Shown one piece after another: positions 27,512 through 37,504 of a stretch of DNA of 64,000 nt (position 1 is the stretch's first letter; each line of letters opens with the position of its first letter). The notes below the pieces were generated by a model that searched no databases, was not told the DNA's origin, and saw nothing but the letters and a program-made list of their open reading frames with translations. A program made the translations under genes and the position numbers. Source of the DNA: an uncultured Flavobacteriaceae bacterium (GTDB lineage: Bacteria; Bacteroidota; Bacteroidia; Flavobacteriales; Flavobacteriaceae); NCBI GenBank assembly GCA_943789305.1, contig CALSTP010000001.1, forward strand, positions 410,178 to 474,177. The letters run 5' to 3'.

Positions 27512-28577
27512 TAATTTTGCAGTTGTAATGGCGGGAGGAGTTGGCTCTCGATTTTGGCCTAAGAGCAGAAAAAACTTCCCCAAACAATTTCAAGATTTTA
27601 TGGATAGCGGAAAATCATTACTTCAACATACAGTAGATCGATTATTGCTATCAATTCCTTTGGATCAGATACTTATCTTGACAAATGTTAATTATAAAAG
27701 TTTAGTTCAAGATCAATTACCAAATTTTAAAGAAAGCCAGATTGTTCTCGAACCGCAAATGCGAAACACAGCACCATGTCTACTCTTCGCGTCTTTAAAA
27801 ATTCAAAAAATGAATCCTAAGGCTCAAATTTTGGTAGCACCCAGTGATCACTGGATTAGTGACCCTAAGGTTTTTACAAAGGACTTAATTAAAGCTTTTA
27901 ATCATTCTTCTAAAGAGGAAGAGTTGATGACTTTTGGAATTCATCCAACTCAACCCAATACAGGTTATGGTTATCTCAAGGTTTCAGATTCTAGTAACCC
28001 CATATCCAAGGTGTTAGAGTTTACAGAAAAACCTTCTATCTCATTGGCTCAAAAGTTTTTGAGTTCTGGAAATTTTTTATGGAATTCAGGTATTTTTGTT
28101 TTTGGAGCAAAAACCATTGTCAAAGCATTTCAAGCTAAACAAGCTAAAATGTATGATGTTTTTAGCCAGGGAATTAATGTTCTTAACACCACTATGGAGC
28201 AAGAATTCATGAATAATAGTTTCCAAAAAGTAGATAGTATTTCTATAGATTACGCAATAATGGAACAGTCAGATAATGTATCAGTAGTCAAAGCTAATTT
28301 CAATTGGAATGATCTGGGAAGCTGGAGTGCTCTTCATGATCAGCTAGAGAAAGATGAAAAAAATAATGCGGCCATAAATGTAATTCCACATTTTGAAAAT
28401 GCAAAAGGGAATATGATTTTTTCAAGCAAAAAGAAACTAGTTGTATTGGATGGATTAGAAGATTTTGTAGTGGTTGACAATAATGATGTTTTAATGATTT
28501 ATCCCAAAAAAAAGCATCAGAATATCAAGCAGTTATTAGATGACATAAAGTCGAAATATGGGAATCAATTTGATTGA
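27501..28577 (+). CDS. manC: Mannose-1-phosphate guanylyltransferase
   Basis: 358 aa, nucleotidyl-transferase domain only. The N-terminal signature VVMAGGVGSRFWPKSR...PKQF and the sugar-binding FTEKP motif identify it. It makes GDP-mannose from mannose-1-P and GTP for polysaccharide or lipid-linked glycan synthesis. The isomerase half found in bifunctional ManC proteins is absent. It overlaps the SprT gene by 11 bp. Confidence 0.92.
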   Translation: MKSNNFAVVMAGGVGSRFWPKSRKNFPKQFQDFMDSGKSLLQHTVDRLLLSIPLDQILILTNVNYKSLVQDQLPNFKESQIVLEPQMRNTAPCLLFASLKIQKMNPKAQILVAPSDHWISDPKVFTKDLIKAFNHSSKEEELMTFGIHPTQPNTGYGYLKVSDSSNPISKVLEFTEKPSISLAQKFLSSGNFLWNSGIFVFGAKTIVKAFQAKQAKMYDVFSQGINVLNTTMEQEFMNNSFQKVDSISIDYAIMEQSDNVSVVKANFNWNDLGSWSALHDQLEKDEKNNAAINVIPHFENAKGNMIFSSKKKLVVLDGLEDFVVVDNNDVLMIYPKKKHQNIKQLLDDIKSKYGNQFD

Positions 28578-29345
28578 TCATTCAGATTCCTCAATATATA
28601 TTTTTCTAATTTTCTTAAACATTTCAGAAGAGTAAACAAATTTAGTTATTGCTTCATTATCTGTTTTGAAAATTTCTTGATTGTTTCCTTCCCATTGTTT
28701 TAAACCGTCTTCAAGAAAAACAATTTTTTCTCCGATTTCCATAACCGAATTCATATCGTGGGTATTGATTACTGTCGTGATTTTATATTCTTGAGTGATT
28801 TCTTGAATAAGATTGTCTATTAAAATAGCTGTCTTTGGATCGAGTCCAGAATTAGGTTCATCACAAAATAAATATTTTGGATTCATAACAATAGCCCTGG
28901 CAATAGCTACTCTTTTCTTCATTCCTCCAGAAATTTCAGAAGGAAGCTTTTCATTTGCATTGATGAGGTTTACCCGGTCAATTACGATATTTGCTCGATC
29001 CCTTATTTCTTCATGAGGTGCATTTGTAAACATCTTCATTGGGAACATAATGTTTTCCTCTACTGTCATTGAGTCAAAGAGTGCACTTCCTTGAAAAACC
29101 ATTCCAATTTCTTGTCTCAAAAGGGCTCGAGTCTCCAGGTTCATACTGCTTAAGGAAGTTTTTTCAAAGATAATATCACCTTGATCAGCCTCAAAAATGC
29201 CTAAGATACATTTAAGGAATACTGTTTTTCCAGACCCACTTTTTCCTATAATAAGATTGGTTTTACCCTTTTCAAATGTTGTGCTAATCCCTTTTAGAAC
29301 TTGCGTATCTTCAAATGATTTGGATAAGTTTTTGACTTGAATCAT
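28578..29345 (-). CDS. ABC transporter ATP-binding protein, MlaF-type
   Basis: 255 aa with Walker A GKSGSGKT, signature SGGMKKRVAIARAI and Walker B FCDEPNSGLD. The 'GMKKR' signature is characteristic of MlaF/Mkl lipid ABC transporters. It energises phospholipid trafficking with the adjacent permease. No MlaD-type MCE substrate-binding gene is next to it. It lies 0 bp after the permease gene. Confidence 0.9.
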   Translation of the reverse strand: MIQVKNLSKSFEDTQVLKGISTTFEKGKTNLIIGKSGSGKTVFLKCILGIFEADQGDIIFEKTSLSSMNLETRALLRQEIGMVFQGSALFDSMTVEENIMFPMKMFTNAPHEEIRDRANIVIDRVNLINANEKLPSEISGGMKKRVAIARAIVMNPKYLFCDEPNSGLDPKTAILIDNLIQEITQEYKITTVINTHDMNSVMEIGEKIVFLEDGLKQWEGNNQEIFKTDNEAITKFVYSSEMFKKIRKIYIEESE

Positions 29346-30083
29346 CTATGTAAGTAAAAGATTAGTAACAATTGTATTTGCAATAATTATAGCTACACTG
29401 GTCCAAACAAATGATATAGTGCTGGCTTTACCAACTTCTAATGCACCACCTTTCATGAAGTAACCGTGGTAAGCCGGTATTGTAGCCAGGAGCATGGCAA
29501 ATAGAAAAGTTTTTATGAATGCATATACTACATGAAAAGGTTTAAAATCTAATTGAAGTCCTTCAATAAAATCTGCATGAGAAGAAAATCCACCAGTAAT
29601 ACATGCAATATATCCTCCCAGTATACCAAGAAACATTGAAAATGTAATAAGAAAAGGAAAAAGAGTTAGAGCTATTATTTTAGGGAAGATTAAATAATTG
29701 TAAGCATTTACACCCATAACCTCCAGTGCATCTATTTGCTCTGTAACCCTCATGGTTCCCAGACTAGAGGTGATAAACGAACCTGCCTTTCCAGCCATAA
29801 TAATTGAAATAAAAGTTGGGGCAAATTCCAGAATAATAGATTGTCTTGTGGCAAAACCAACAAGGTATCCAGGTAATAATGGATTGTCGGTGTTTATGGC
29901 AGTTTGTATTGCTACAACACCTCCAACGAAAAATGATATAAAAGCAACAATTCCAAGGGAACCGATGATTAAATCATCGATTTCTCGGAGAATTAAATTT
30001 TTAAGAACACTCCATTTAGTGAATTTCCCAAAAGTTTTGTGGATCATTAGGGTATACTGTCCAATGTGGGTCAAAAGTTTCAT
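29346..30083 (-). CDS. ABC transporter permease, MlaE family
   Basis: 245 aa with about five to six transmembrane segments. The MlaE family pattern includes 'GFATRQSIILEFAPTFISI', 'GTMRVTEQIDALEVMGVN' (the EQIDALE loop) and 'FPKIIALTLFPFLI'. It is the inner-membrane component of a lipid ABC transporter, translated just before its ATPase. Confidence 0.92.
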   Translation of the reverse strand: MKLLTHIGQYTLMIHKTFGKFTKWSVLKNLILREIDDLIIGSLGIVAFISFFVGGVVAIQTAINTDNPLLPGYLVGFATRQSIILEFAPTFISIIMAGKAGSFITSSLGTMRVTEQIDALEVMGVNAYNYLIFPKIIALTLFPFLITFSMFLGILGGYIACITGGFSSHADFIEGLQLDFKPFHVVYAFIKTFLFAMLLATIPAYHGYFMKGGALEVGKASTISFVWTSVAIIIANTIVTNLLLT

Positions 30084-30155
30084 TGCTATAAAAATACATA
30101 AAACTTAAAAATTAAACCCCTAAAAGTAGTTTAGGTTTATTTAATGTCAATTTGA

Positions 30156-31211
30156 TTAAACCTGATAGGTAATTGCATTAATATTCATTCCAGCTCCTAC
30201 ACTTGCAAACAATATAATATCTCCTTCAGTTAAAAGATGTCCTATCTTTTCTCCATTAAGTACTTGATCTAAAAGTGTGGGAATTGTTGCTACAGAGCTG
30301 TTTCCATGGAATTCAATATTCATCGGAAGTACAGATCGTGGAACTTTTTCTTTGTACAGCCTGTAAAAACGTCTGACAATGGCTTCATCCATTTTTTCAT
30401 TAGCTTGATGAATAAAAATTTTCTTCAAATTTTGAATTTTAACACCTGATTGATCCAAACAGGATTTCATAGCCTCTGGAACGTGTGATAGAGCAAATTC
30501 GTAAACTTTTCTACCTTTCATTTTGATGAATTGATTTTTATTATCAGGTTCATAAGATTCCCCAAAAAATAAAATATCAACTTCACCATTATCGGTGTAA
30601 GTAACAGTTTCATGCGAAAGTATACCCCCTGATTTGTTGGATTCTTCAATAATAGTTGCTCCAGCTCCATCAGCAAAAATCATCGAATCACGATCACGAA
30701 TATCTACCACACGTGAAAGGGTTTCAGTTCCAATGACTAAACATTTTTTTGCCATACCTGATTTAATGAAAGATTTTGCTTGGACAACAGCTTCGATCCA
30801 ACCTGGACATCCAAAAAGGATGTCATAAGCTACGCATTTAGGATTTTTAATTTTTAGTAAAGATTTTACTTTTGAAGCTACACTTGGCAATGGATTTGAT
30901 TGCTTTAGACCATAAGCAGTGTCACCAAAATTATGAGCTACAATAATATAGTCAATGGTTTCTTGGTCAGTTCTAGAATCCAAAATGGCTTTTTTTGCAG
31001 CTTTAGCCGCTAGATCAGAAGAATTTTCGTTCTTTGCTGCATAGCGTCTTTCTTTGATTCCTGTAATTGAACTGAATTTTTCAATAATTTCTTTATTCTC
31101 AATTTCAAAGGGCTTACCATCATTAGTCAAAAATGAATGATTTAAGAAGTCATTATTTTTAAAAACATGATTAGGAACATAACTACCTGTACCTGTGATT
31201 TTTATATTCAT
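30156..31211 (-). CDS. 3-oxoacyl-ACP synthase III family protein (FabH-like)
   Basis: 351 aa from the ATG at 31211; a longer frame to 31268 adds 19 residues that do not fit the family. The KAS III catalytic triad is visible: Cys in FGCPGW, His in IHQANEKMD, Asn in HGNSSVATIP. It condenses an acyl primer with malonyl-ACP. It could be the fatty-acid-initiating FabH or a specialised KAS III; no neighbouring biosynthetic genes decide this. Confidence 0.88.
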   Translation of the reverse strand: MNIKITGTGSYVPNHVFKNNDFLNHSFLTNDGKPFEIENKEIIEKFSSITGIKERRYAAKNENSSDLAAKAAKKAILDSRTDQETIDYIIVAHNFGDTAYGLKQSNPLPSVASKVKSLLKIKNPKCVAYDILFGCPGWIEAVVQAKSFIKSGMAKKCLVIGTETLSRVVDIRDRDSMIFADGAGATIIEESNKSGGILSHETVTYTDNGEVDILFFGESYEPDNKNQFIKMKGRKVYEFALSHVPEAMKSCLDQSGVKIQNLKKIFIHQANEKMDEAIVRRFYRLYKEKVPRSVLPMNIEFHGNSSVATIPTLLDQVLNGEKIGHLLTEGDIILFASVGAGMNINAITYQV

Positions 31212-31340
31212 CAGCTTGATTATGCTAACAAATTTAATAAAGAAGATAGCTGAGTACCGTAATAACAAAAAATTTAAACGAAATCCAAATTAATTTTTTG
31301 TTAAATCTTGGAGTTTTTTTTATGTCATAAATATTGAAAA

Positions 31341-34184
31341 TCAATTATTTAAATACTCTTCTATGGGAGTACAACTACATATTAAATTACGATCTCCAAA
31401 GGCTTCATCCACTCTTCTGACCGAAGGCCAAAATTTGTTTTCATGTACGAATTTTAATGGGTACAATGCTTTTTGTCTACTGTAATTAAATTTCCAAGTT
31501 TCACAGGTAGCCATTTTTAGAGTATGTGGTGCATTTTTTAAAATACTATGTTCGTCGTGAATTTCTTGTTCATGAATTTCATTTGCAATCGAGATCATAG
31601 CATCACAAAAACGATCTATTTCGGCTATATTTTCACTTTCTGTAGGTTCAATCATCATTGTTCCAGCAACTGGGAAGGAAACTGTCGGAGCATGAAAGCC
31701 ATAATCCATAAGTCTTTTTGCAATATCTATTACCTCAATCCCTTTTAGCTTGAAAGGTCTCAGGTCAATAATCATTTCATGAGCTGTCCTTCCTTTTTCA
31801 CCTAAATACAAAATAGGGTATGCATTTTCAAGTCTTGCTTTTATGTAGTTAGCATTAAGAATTGCTATCTCAGTTGCTCTTTTAAGACCTTTTCCACCGA
31901 GCATTTTGATATATCCATAAGAAATTAGACAAACTAATGATGATCCCCAAGGAGCCGCAGAAATTGAGTTAATTGGATTAGAACCACCAGTCTTTATTAT
32001 TGGGTTGGAAGGCAAAAAGGGAGCCAAGTGTTCTGCAACACAAATTGGACCGACTCCGGGTCCTCCACCTCCGTGAGGTATTGCGAAAGTTTTGTGTAGG
32101 TTTAGATGACATACATCAGCACCAATATTTGCTGGACTAGTTACCCCAACTTGAGCATTCATATTGGCACCGTCCATATATACTTGTCCTCCATTATCAT
32201 GAATCAATTTTGTCATTTGCCGGATATTAGATTCAAAAACTCCATGCGTAGAAGGGTAGGTAACCATTAAAGCAGCTAAATTATCTTTATGCTCATTTAC
32301 TTTAGTTGAAAAATCAAGCCAATCAATATTTCCTATTTCATCTGTAGCTGTAACAATAACTTTCATTCCTGCCATAACTGCAGAAGCAGGGTTTGTTCCG
32401 TGAGCAGAAGCCGGAATGATGCATATGTTTCGATGATAATCTCCTCTGGAGGCATGATATGCCCTGATAACCATTAGACCGGCATATTCACCTTGAGCCC
32501 CAGAATTGGGTTGGAGCGATGTAGCATAAAATCCTGTTACTTCGTTTAATTGTTGTTCCAGTTCACTTAAGATGTGTTGGTATCCACCTGCCTGATCAAG
32601 AGGGACAAACGGATGAAGCCCATTCCATTGAGGCCAGCTTAAGGGAAGCATTTCGCTGGCTGCATTCAACTTCATGGTACATGATCCAAGTGAAATCATG
32701 GAATGATTAAGTGCTAAATCTTTCCTTTCTAGACGTTTAATATAGCGCATTAAACTTGTTTCAGAACGATAAGAATTGAAAATGGGATGGGTTAAGAAAG
32801 AAGTATTTCTGGTCAGGTTTTTTGGAATTCTGAAGGATTTTTTTAAAGGACTTGAAGAATTTTTTAAGTTGGTATATTTTTCAAAAACTTCTACTAATTT
32901 ATTGAAACTTTCTTCAGTTATAGCCTCATTAAATGCGATTGCTACATGTTTGGAGTCAACAACCAATAAGTTAATGGCACTTTCTTCTGCTAAGCTTATC
33001 AGTTTTGGTGTATCTACTTTTAAAAGAAGGGTGTCAAAATAGTTTATGTTAATTTGTTCAATAGAAAGTGTTTTTAGGATAGCTTCAAATCGAACGGCAT
33101 ATTTATGAATTTTATCTGCAATACTTTTTAATCCTTCAGGGCCGTGGTAAACCCCGTACATTCCTGCCATAACAGCAAGTAATACCTGAGCTGTACATAT
33201 GTTGGATGTAGCTTTGTCTCTTTTTATATGTTGTTCTCTTGTTTGGAGTGCCATTCTTAGGGCTGGAGCCCCATCAAGATCTCGAGTTTGACCGATTATT
33301 CTTCCCGGAATATTTCTTTTGTAAGCCTCGCGTGTCGCAAAATAAGCAGCATGTGGGCCACCATAACCTAAAGGTATTCCAAATCGTTGGGTAGTCCCTA
33401 CCACCACATCAACACCATAATTACCTGGAGCCTCCAAAAGAGTTAAACTTAATAAGTCGGCTGCTACCACTGTTTTAATTTCTAAAGCTTTAACTTTCTC
33501 AACTAATTCCGGAAGATTGCACAAAGCACCAAATTTTCCGGGATATTGAAAAAATGCCCCAAAAAATTCTGAAGTAAAATTAAATGTAGAAGCGTTGCCC
33601 ACAACAAGTTTTATTCCAATTGGTTCTGATCTTGTTTCTAAGAGGGCTAAAGTTTGTGGTAATACATCTTCCGAAACAAAAAAGGAATTGCTGTTGTTCT
33701 TTTTTTGATCTCTTGATCTTGCAGCATAAAGTAGTGACATGGCTTCAGCAGCGGCAGTACTTTCATCAAGTAAAGAAGCATTGGCTAACTCCATGCCAGT
33801 TAAGTCAGTAACTACTGTTTGAAAGTTGAAAAGAGCTTCAAGTCTTCCTTGAGAAATTTCAGCTTGATAAGGAGTATAAGCGGTGTACCATCCTGGGTTT
33901 TCCAAGATGTTTCTTTGGATGACAGCTGGAGTAATGGTTGGATGATATCCTAATCCAATGTAGGTGTCAAACAATTTGTTTTTTTGGGAAAGACGTTGGA
34001 GTTCAGTCAAAAATTCATGTTCACTGATTCCATCAGGGAGGTTTAGATTTTCTTTTAAAGCAATGTCTTCGGGTATGGTTTCATTCAGCAAGGATGAAAT
34101 AGAATCAACTCCAATTGTTTCAAGCATTTTTTCGATTTCGTATTCATTTGGCCCTAAGTGCCTTGATTCAAAATTACAGTTCAT
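31341..34184 (-). CDS. gcvP: Glycine dehydrogenase (aminomethyl-transferring), P protein
   Basis: 947 aa from the ATG at 34184 (N-terminus MNCNFESRHLGPNEYEIE). The frame extends to a TTG at 34205 with ATG alternatives at 34190. The PLP-lysine motif LNLHKTFAIPHGGGGPG is present. It decarboxylates glycine in the cleavage system; gcvT and gcvH are not in the window. A -10-like TACATTTG lies just upstream. Confidence 0.95.
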   Translation of the reverse strand: MNCNFESRHLGPNEYEIEKMLETIGVDSISSLLNETIPEDIALKENLNLPDGISEHEFLTELQRLSQKNKLFDTYIGLGYHPTITPAVIQRNILENPGWYTAYTPYQAEISQGRLEALFNFQTVVTDLTGMELANASLLDESTAAAEAMSLLYAARSRDQKKNNSNSFFVSEDVLPQTLALLETRSEPIGIKLVVGNASTFNFTSEFFGAFFQYPGKFGALCNLPELVEKVKALEIKTVVAADLLSLTLLEAPGNYGVDVVVGTTQRFGIPLGYGGPHAAYFATREAYKRNIPGRIIGQTRDLDGAPALRMALQTREQHIKRDKATSNICTAQVLLAVMAGMYGVYHGPEGLKSIADKIHKYAVRFEAILKTLSIEQININYFDTLLLKVDTPKLISLAEESAINLLVVDSKHVAIAFNEAITEESFNKLVEVFEKYTNLKNSSSPLKKSFRIPKNLTRNTSFLTHPIFNSYRSETSLMRYIKRLERKDLALNHSMISLGSCTMKLNAASEMLPLSWPQWNGLHPFVPLDQAGGYQHILSELEQQLNEVTGFYATSLQPNSGAQGEYAGLMVIRAYHASRGDYHRNICIIPASAHGTNPASAVMAGMKVIVTATDEIGNIDWLDFSTKVNEHKDNLAALMVTYPSTHGVFESNIRQMTKLIHDNGGQVYMDGANMNAQVGVTSPANIGADVCHLNLHKTFAIPHGGGGPGVGPICVAEHLAPFLPSNPIIKTGGSNPINSISAAPWGSSLVCLISYGYIKMLGGKGLKRATEIAILNANYIKARLENAYPILYLGEKGRTAHEMIIDLRPFKLKGIEVIDIAKRLMDYGFHAPTVSFPVAGTMMIEPTESENIAEIDRFCDAMISIANEIHEQEIHDEHSILKNAPHTLKMATCETWKFNYSRQKALYPLKFVHENKFWPSVRRVDEAFGDRNLICSCTPIEEYLNN

Positions 34185-34202
34185 TCTCATTAAATATTTT
34201 GC

Positions 34203-34210
34203 CAAATGTA
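34203..34210 (-). promoter_or_regulatory. Candidate -10 (TACATTTG) for gcvP
   Basis: Exact TAnnTTTG match on the minus strand. Its predicted start point would be about 34198, making the ATG at 34184 or 34190 a better initiator than the TTG at 34205. No correctly spaced TTG is seen. Confidence 0.4.
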
Positions 34211-34309
34211 ATTAAAATTCAACTCATTTTTTTAATATTTATGCGGCTTCTATAACAAGTTTTCAACCAAATAAATAACATATAATCAGCGTTTTGATAC
34301 TTTTACCCT

Positions 34310-35113
34310 ATGGAAAAGTTTCAACCTTATTTTGAGTTTTATGTAAAATCGAGTATTCATGTAGCTTTAATGGTACTTTGCATGTATGAAATTTCCATTA
34401 TTGAGTTAAAATTATCGTCTTCAATTGAGCTCAGATTATTTGTTTTTTCAGGAACTTTATTCGCCTACAATTTTGTTAAATACAACGGTTTATTTTTTAA
34501 TTTCTTTGAAGGTCAAAAGCTCGTCCCAAAAGGTATATTCATTCTTAGTTGTTTGAGTTTGATTATCTCAGGATATTTATTTTTTTTCTTAAATCTTTTG
34601 GAAGAGTCAATTACAATAATTGCTTCATTTTTACTTTGTTTGTACATAATACCATTTTATCATAAAAAGTATAACCTTAGAACTATTGATGGTCTAAAAA
34701 TTCATATTGTTGCTTCATGTTGGACGTTGATAACCCTGATCTTACCTTTGATAAATACTATTGATTTTTTCAGTTTCTCAACCTGGGTTCTTATAATTCA
34801 GCGCTACCTATGGATTATTTTGGCAATTTTACCTTTTGAAATATTTGATTCTCAAATGGATTCTGAAGAATTGTTAACAATCCCTCAGTTTTTAGGAGTA
34901 CCAAAAACAAAATTATTAGGGATTTTCCTTTCACTAATTATTGTTTTCCTTTCATTTTTAGGCTCATCAAATTTTGGGTTTGCATATTTATTGATGGCAA
35001 TATTGTATGTTTATTTTCTTTGTTCTACTTCAATTGATCAATCTCCTTATCGAAATCTTTTTTGGGTTGAGGCAATTCCTTTTTTAGGTTGGCTTAGTTT
35101 TTATTTGCATTAA
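34310..35113 (+). CDS. Polytopic membrane protein, UbiA-like layout
   Basis: 267 aa with about seven to eight hydrophobic helices. 'YNFVKYNG' and 'FEIFDSQMDSEE' are placed where UbiA prenyltransferases have their two Asp-rich motifs, but the motifs are not canonical, so I call only a UbiA-like layout. The function is unknown. It precedes the rhodanese gene by 6 bp and is divergent from gcvP. Confidence 0.6.
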   Translation: MEKFQPYFEFYVKSSIHVALMVLCMYEISIIELKLSSSIELRLFVFSGTLFAYNFVKYNGLFFNFFEGQKLVPKGIFILSCLSLIISGYLFFFLNLLEESITIIASFLLCLYIIPFYHKKYNLRTIDGLKIHIVASCWTLITLILPLINTIDFFSFSTWVLIIQRYLWIILAILPFEIFDSQMDSEELLTIPQFLGVPKTKLLGIFLSLIIVFLSFLGSSNFGFAYLLMAILYVYFLCSTSIDQSPYRNLFWVEAIPFLGWLSFYLH

Positions 35114-35119
35114 TTTATA

Positions 35120-35473
35120 ATGCAAATGATTCAACTTTTATTTTTTCATCTCCTCTTTCAGAGCTCAATTTTTACAATTTCTGTGGATTTATTCTATTTA
35201 GAATTAAGTTCCGAAAATCTCCTTATTGATGTAAGAACACCAGAAGAATTCAAAGAGGGACACATAGAAGGAGCATTAAATATATCTGTACTTTCTGGTG
35301 ATTTTAAAAAAAAAATTAATGAATTACCAAAAGAGGCTCCAGTATACATTTATTGTCGGTCAGGGAAACGAAGCAAAAAAGCTGCTATTCAAATGGACTC
35401 TTTAGGTTTTAAAAAAATTTTTGACATTGAAGGGGGATATATTGCTTGGAAAAAGTTTAATCTTATTGAATAA
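35120..35473 (+). CDS. Rhodanese-domain protein, secreted
   Basis: 117 aa, a single rhodanese domain with the active-site loop YIYCRSGKRSKKA (catalytic Cys and following R/G residues present) and the LIDVRTPEEFKEGHI motif. The N-terminal hydrophobic stretch (residues 3-21) suggests export. It transfers sulfur or handles thiols. Its 3' end overlaps the convergent M3 peptidase by 11 bp. Confidence 0.85.
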   Translation: MQMIQLLFFHLLFQSSIFTISVDLFYLELSSENLLIDVRTPEEFKEGHIEGALNISVLSGDFKKKINELPKEAPVYIYCRSGKRSKKAAIQMDSLGFKKIFDIEGGYIAWKKFNLIE

Positions 35474-37484
35474 GTCCCGCTCTTCTTAATAAAGCTTTTG
35501 GATCGGGTTCAGAGCCTCTAAAGCGTTTGTAAAGATCCATAGGATGTTGTGTTCCTCCTTTAGAAAGTATATTATCATGAAAGGCTTTTGCGGTTTTTTT
35601 ATCAAAAATTCCTTTTTCTAAAAATAACTCAAAAGCATCAGCATCCAACACTTCTGCCCATTTATAGCTGTAATAACCAGCTGCATAGCCACCCTGAAAA
35701 ATATGAGAAAAAGAAGTACTCAAACAATTTTCCTTAATTTTTGGAGTGAATTGTAGTTTAGCAATTTGTTTTTCTTCATGGGAATGAACACAATCGATAT
35801 TCATTGCGTTTTCATTATGATAAGAAAGGTCTAAATATCCAAAACTTAACTGTCTTAGAGTTTGCATTCCTTGTTGGAATTGAGCTGCATCTTTTATTTT
35901 TTGTACATAATGCATGGGAAGAGGTTCTTTGGTTAGATAATGATTTGCAAACAAAGAAAGAGCTTCTTCTTGATAGCACCAATTTTCTAGAATTTGACTC
36001 GGCAATTCAACAAAATCCCAAGACACATTAGTTCCACTTAAGCCACTGTATTTGGTGTTGGCAAGGATCCCGTGTAAGGCATGTCCAAATTCATGAAAAA
36101 GGGTCGTTACTTCACTGAAGGTCAGTAGGGAAGGAGCGTTTTCAGTTGGAGGTGAGAAATTACAAACAATTGAGATATGGGGCCTATTCTTTTGGTTTTG
36201 GGATCGATAAGAAGTCATCCAAGCTCCGCTTCTTTTTCCTGAACGAGGATGAAAGTCTGCATATAATATCGCGTAGTAATCTCCAGCTTCATTCAAAACT
36301 TCATAGCAATCAACATCTTTATGATATCCCTTGATCTTATTTGATTTTTTAAAACGGACTCCATAAAGCCGTTGGACAATTTTAAATAAACCAATCAATA
36401 CCTTGGGAAGAGGAAAGTATGGCTTCAAAACCTGATCGTCAAAATCAAAAAGTTCTTGTTTCAGTTTTTCTGAAACATAGGCAGTATCCCATTTTTGTAA
36501 TTCTGTTAAATTGAGCTTGTTTTTCGCAAATTCTTCAAGTTGTTCCCATTCTTTTTGTGCAAATGGAAGCGCACTTTGATAAAGATCATCTAAAAATTTA
36601 TTTACAACTTTTTCAGACTTTGCCATACGCTCTTCCAAAACAAAATTAGCATGAGATTTGTATCCCAACAAATTGGCTCGATCCTTTTTTAAATAAATAA
36701 GCCTAAGAATGATTTTTTCATTATTGTTATCATTTTCTTGGAATCCTTTTTTCCCAAAAGCACGACTCATTTTTTCTCTAAGACTTCGATTGTCTGCATA
36801 AGTGACAAAAGGGACGTAACTTGGATAGTCAAGGGTGAAAATCCAACCTTTTTTCTTTTTCTCTTGTGCTAATTTTTTTGCCATTGCAATACTGGTTTGA
36901 GGTAAACCAGCCAATTGCTCTTTCTGAGTTATATGAAATTCAAATGCTTGACTGTCTGCCAAAACATGTTCTCCAAACGTAAGACTTAGTTGAGCTAATT
37001 CTTTGTCGATTGCGCGAAGTTTTTCCTTGTCTTTTACAGATAAAAGCGCACCGTTTCGAACAAAGCTTTTGTATTCTTTTTCAATAAGGGTATTTTGTTC
37101 AGGAGTTAAATTCAGATTTTCTTTTTGATTGTAAACGGTCTTGATTCGTGAAAATAAAACCTCATTTAGTCGGATATCGTTCTGAAAATTAGTTAATAAT
37201 GGTGCTGCTTTTTGTACTACTTCTTGAAGTTCGGTATTGGTTTCTGCACTGTTTAAGTTGAAAAGTATACTGGTAATTATCCCCAATTGCTCACCACTTT
37301 GATTCAAAGCTTCGAGTGTGTTTTCAAAAGAAGGTAGTTCTGTTTGGGTACAAATCTGGTTGATTTTTTTTAGGGTTTCCTTTATTTCTATTTCTAGGGC
37401 TGGAATAAAATCAGAAGTTTTAATTTGGTCAAAAGGTGCACTTTGATGGAGGCTTTTAAAGGGAGCGTTGAGGATATTTTTCAA
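35463..37484 (-). CDS. M3-family peptidyl-dipeptidase / oligopeptidase (Dcp-like)
   Basis: 673 aa, normal for Dcp/oligopeptidase A. The zinc motif HEFGH lies in TLFHEFGHALHGI near residue 461, with the C-terminal dipeptidase region 'GGYAAGYYSYKWAEVLDADAF'. No signal peptide is seen, so cytoplasmic. It removes dipeptides or degrades oligopeptides. It is 20 bp downstream of purE and may be co-transcribed. Confidence 0.9.
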   Translation of the reverse strand: MKNILNAPFKSLHQSAPFDQIKTSDFIPALEIEIKETLKKINQICTQTELPSFENTLEALNQSGEQLGIITSILFNLNSAETNTELQEVVQKAAPLLTNFQNDIRLNEVLFSRIKTVYNQKENLNLTPEQNTLIEKEYKSFVRNGALLSVKDKEKLRAIDKELAQLSLTFGEHVLADSQAFEFHITQKEQLAGLPQTSIAMAKKLAQEKKKKGWIFTLDYPSYVPFVTYADNRSLREKMSRAFGKKGFQENDNNNEKIILRLIYLKKDRANLLGYKSHANFVLEERMAKSEKVVNKFLDDLYQSALPFAQKEWEQLEEFAKNKLNLTELQKWDTAYVSEKLKQELFDFDDQVLKPYFPLPKVLIGLFKIVQRLYGVRFKKSNKIKGYHKDVDCYEVLNEAGDYYAILYADFHPRSGKRSGAWMTSYRSQNQKNRPHISIVCNFSPPTENAPSLLTFSEVTTLFHEFGHALHGILANTKYSGLSGTNVSWDFVELPSQILENWCYQEEALSLFANHYLTKEPLPMHYVQKIKDAAQFQQGMQTLRQLSFGYLDLSYHNENAMNIDCVHSHEEKQIAKLQFTPKIKENCLSTSFSHIFQGGYAAGYYSYKWAEVLDADAFELFLEKGIFDKKTAKAFHDNILSKGGTQHPMDLYKRFRGSEPDPKALLRRAGLIQ

Positions 37485-37504
37485 AAGAGGAAAGTTGTTT
37501 TTTA

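Noticed and set aside
29752-30108. A 118-codon frame antisense to the MlaE permease
   Set aside because: Its length is explained by the transmembrane coding on the other strand; no motif is present.
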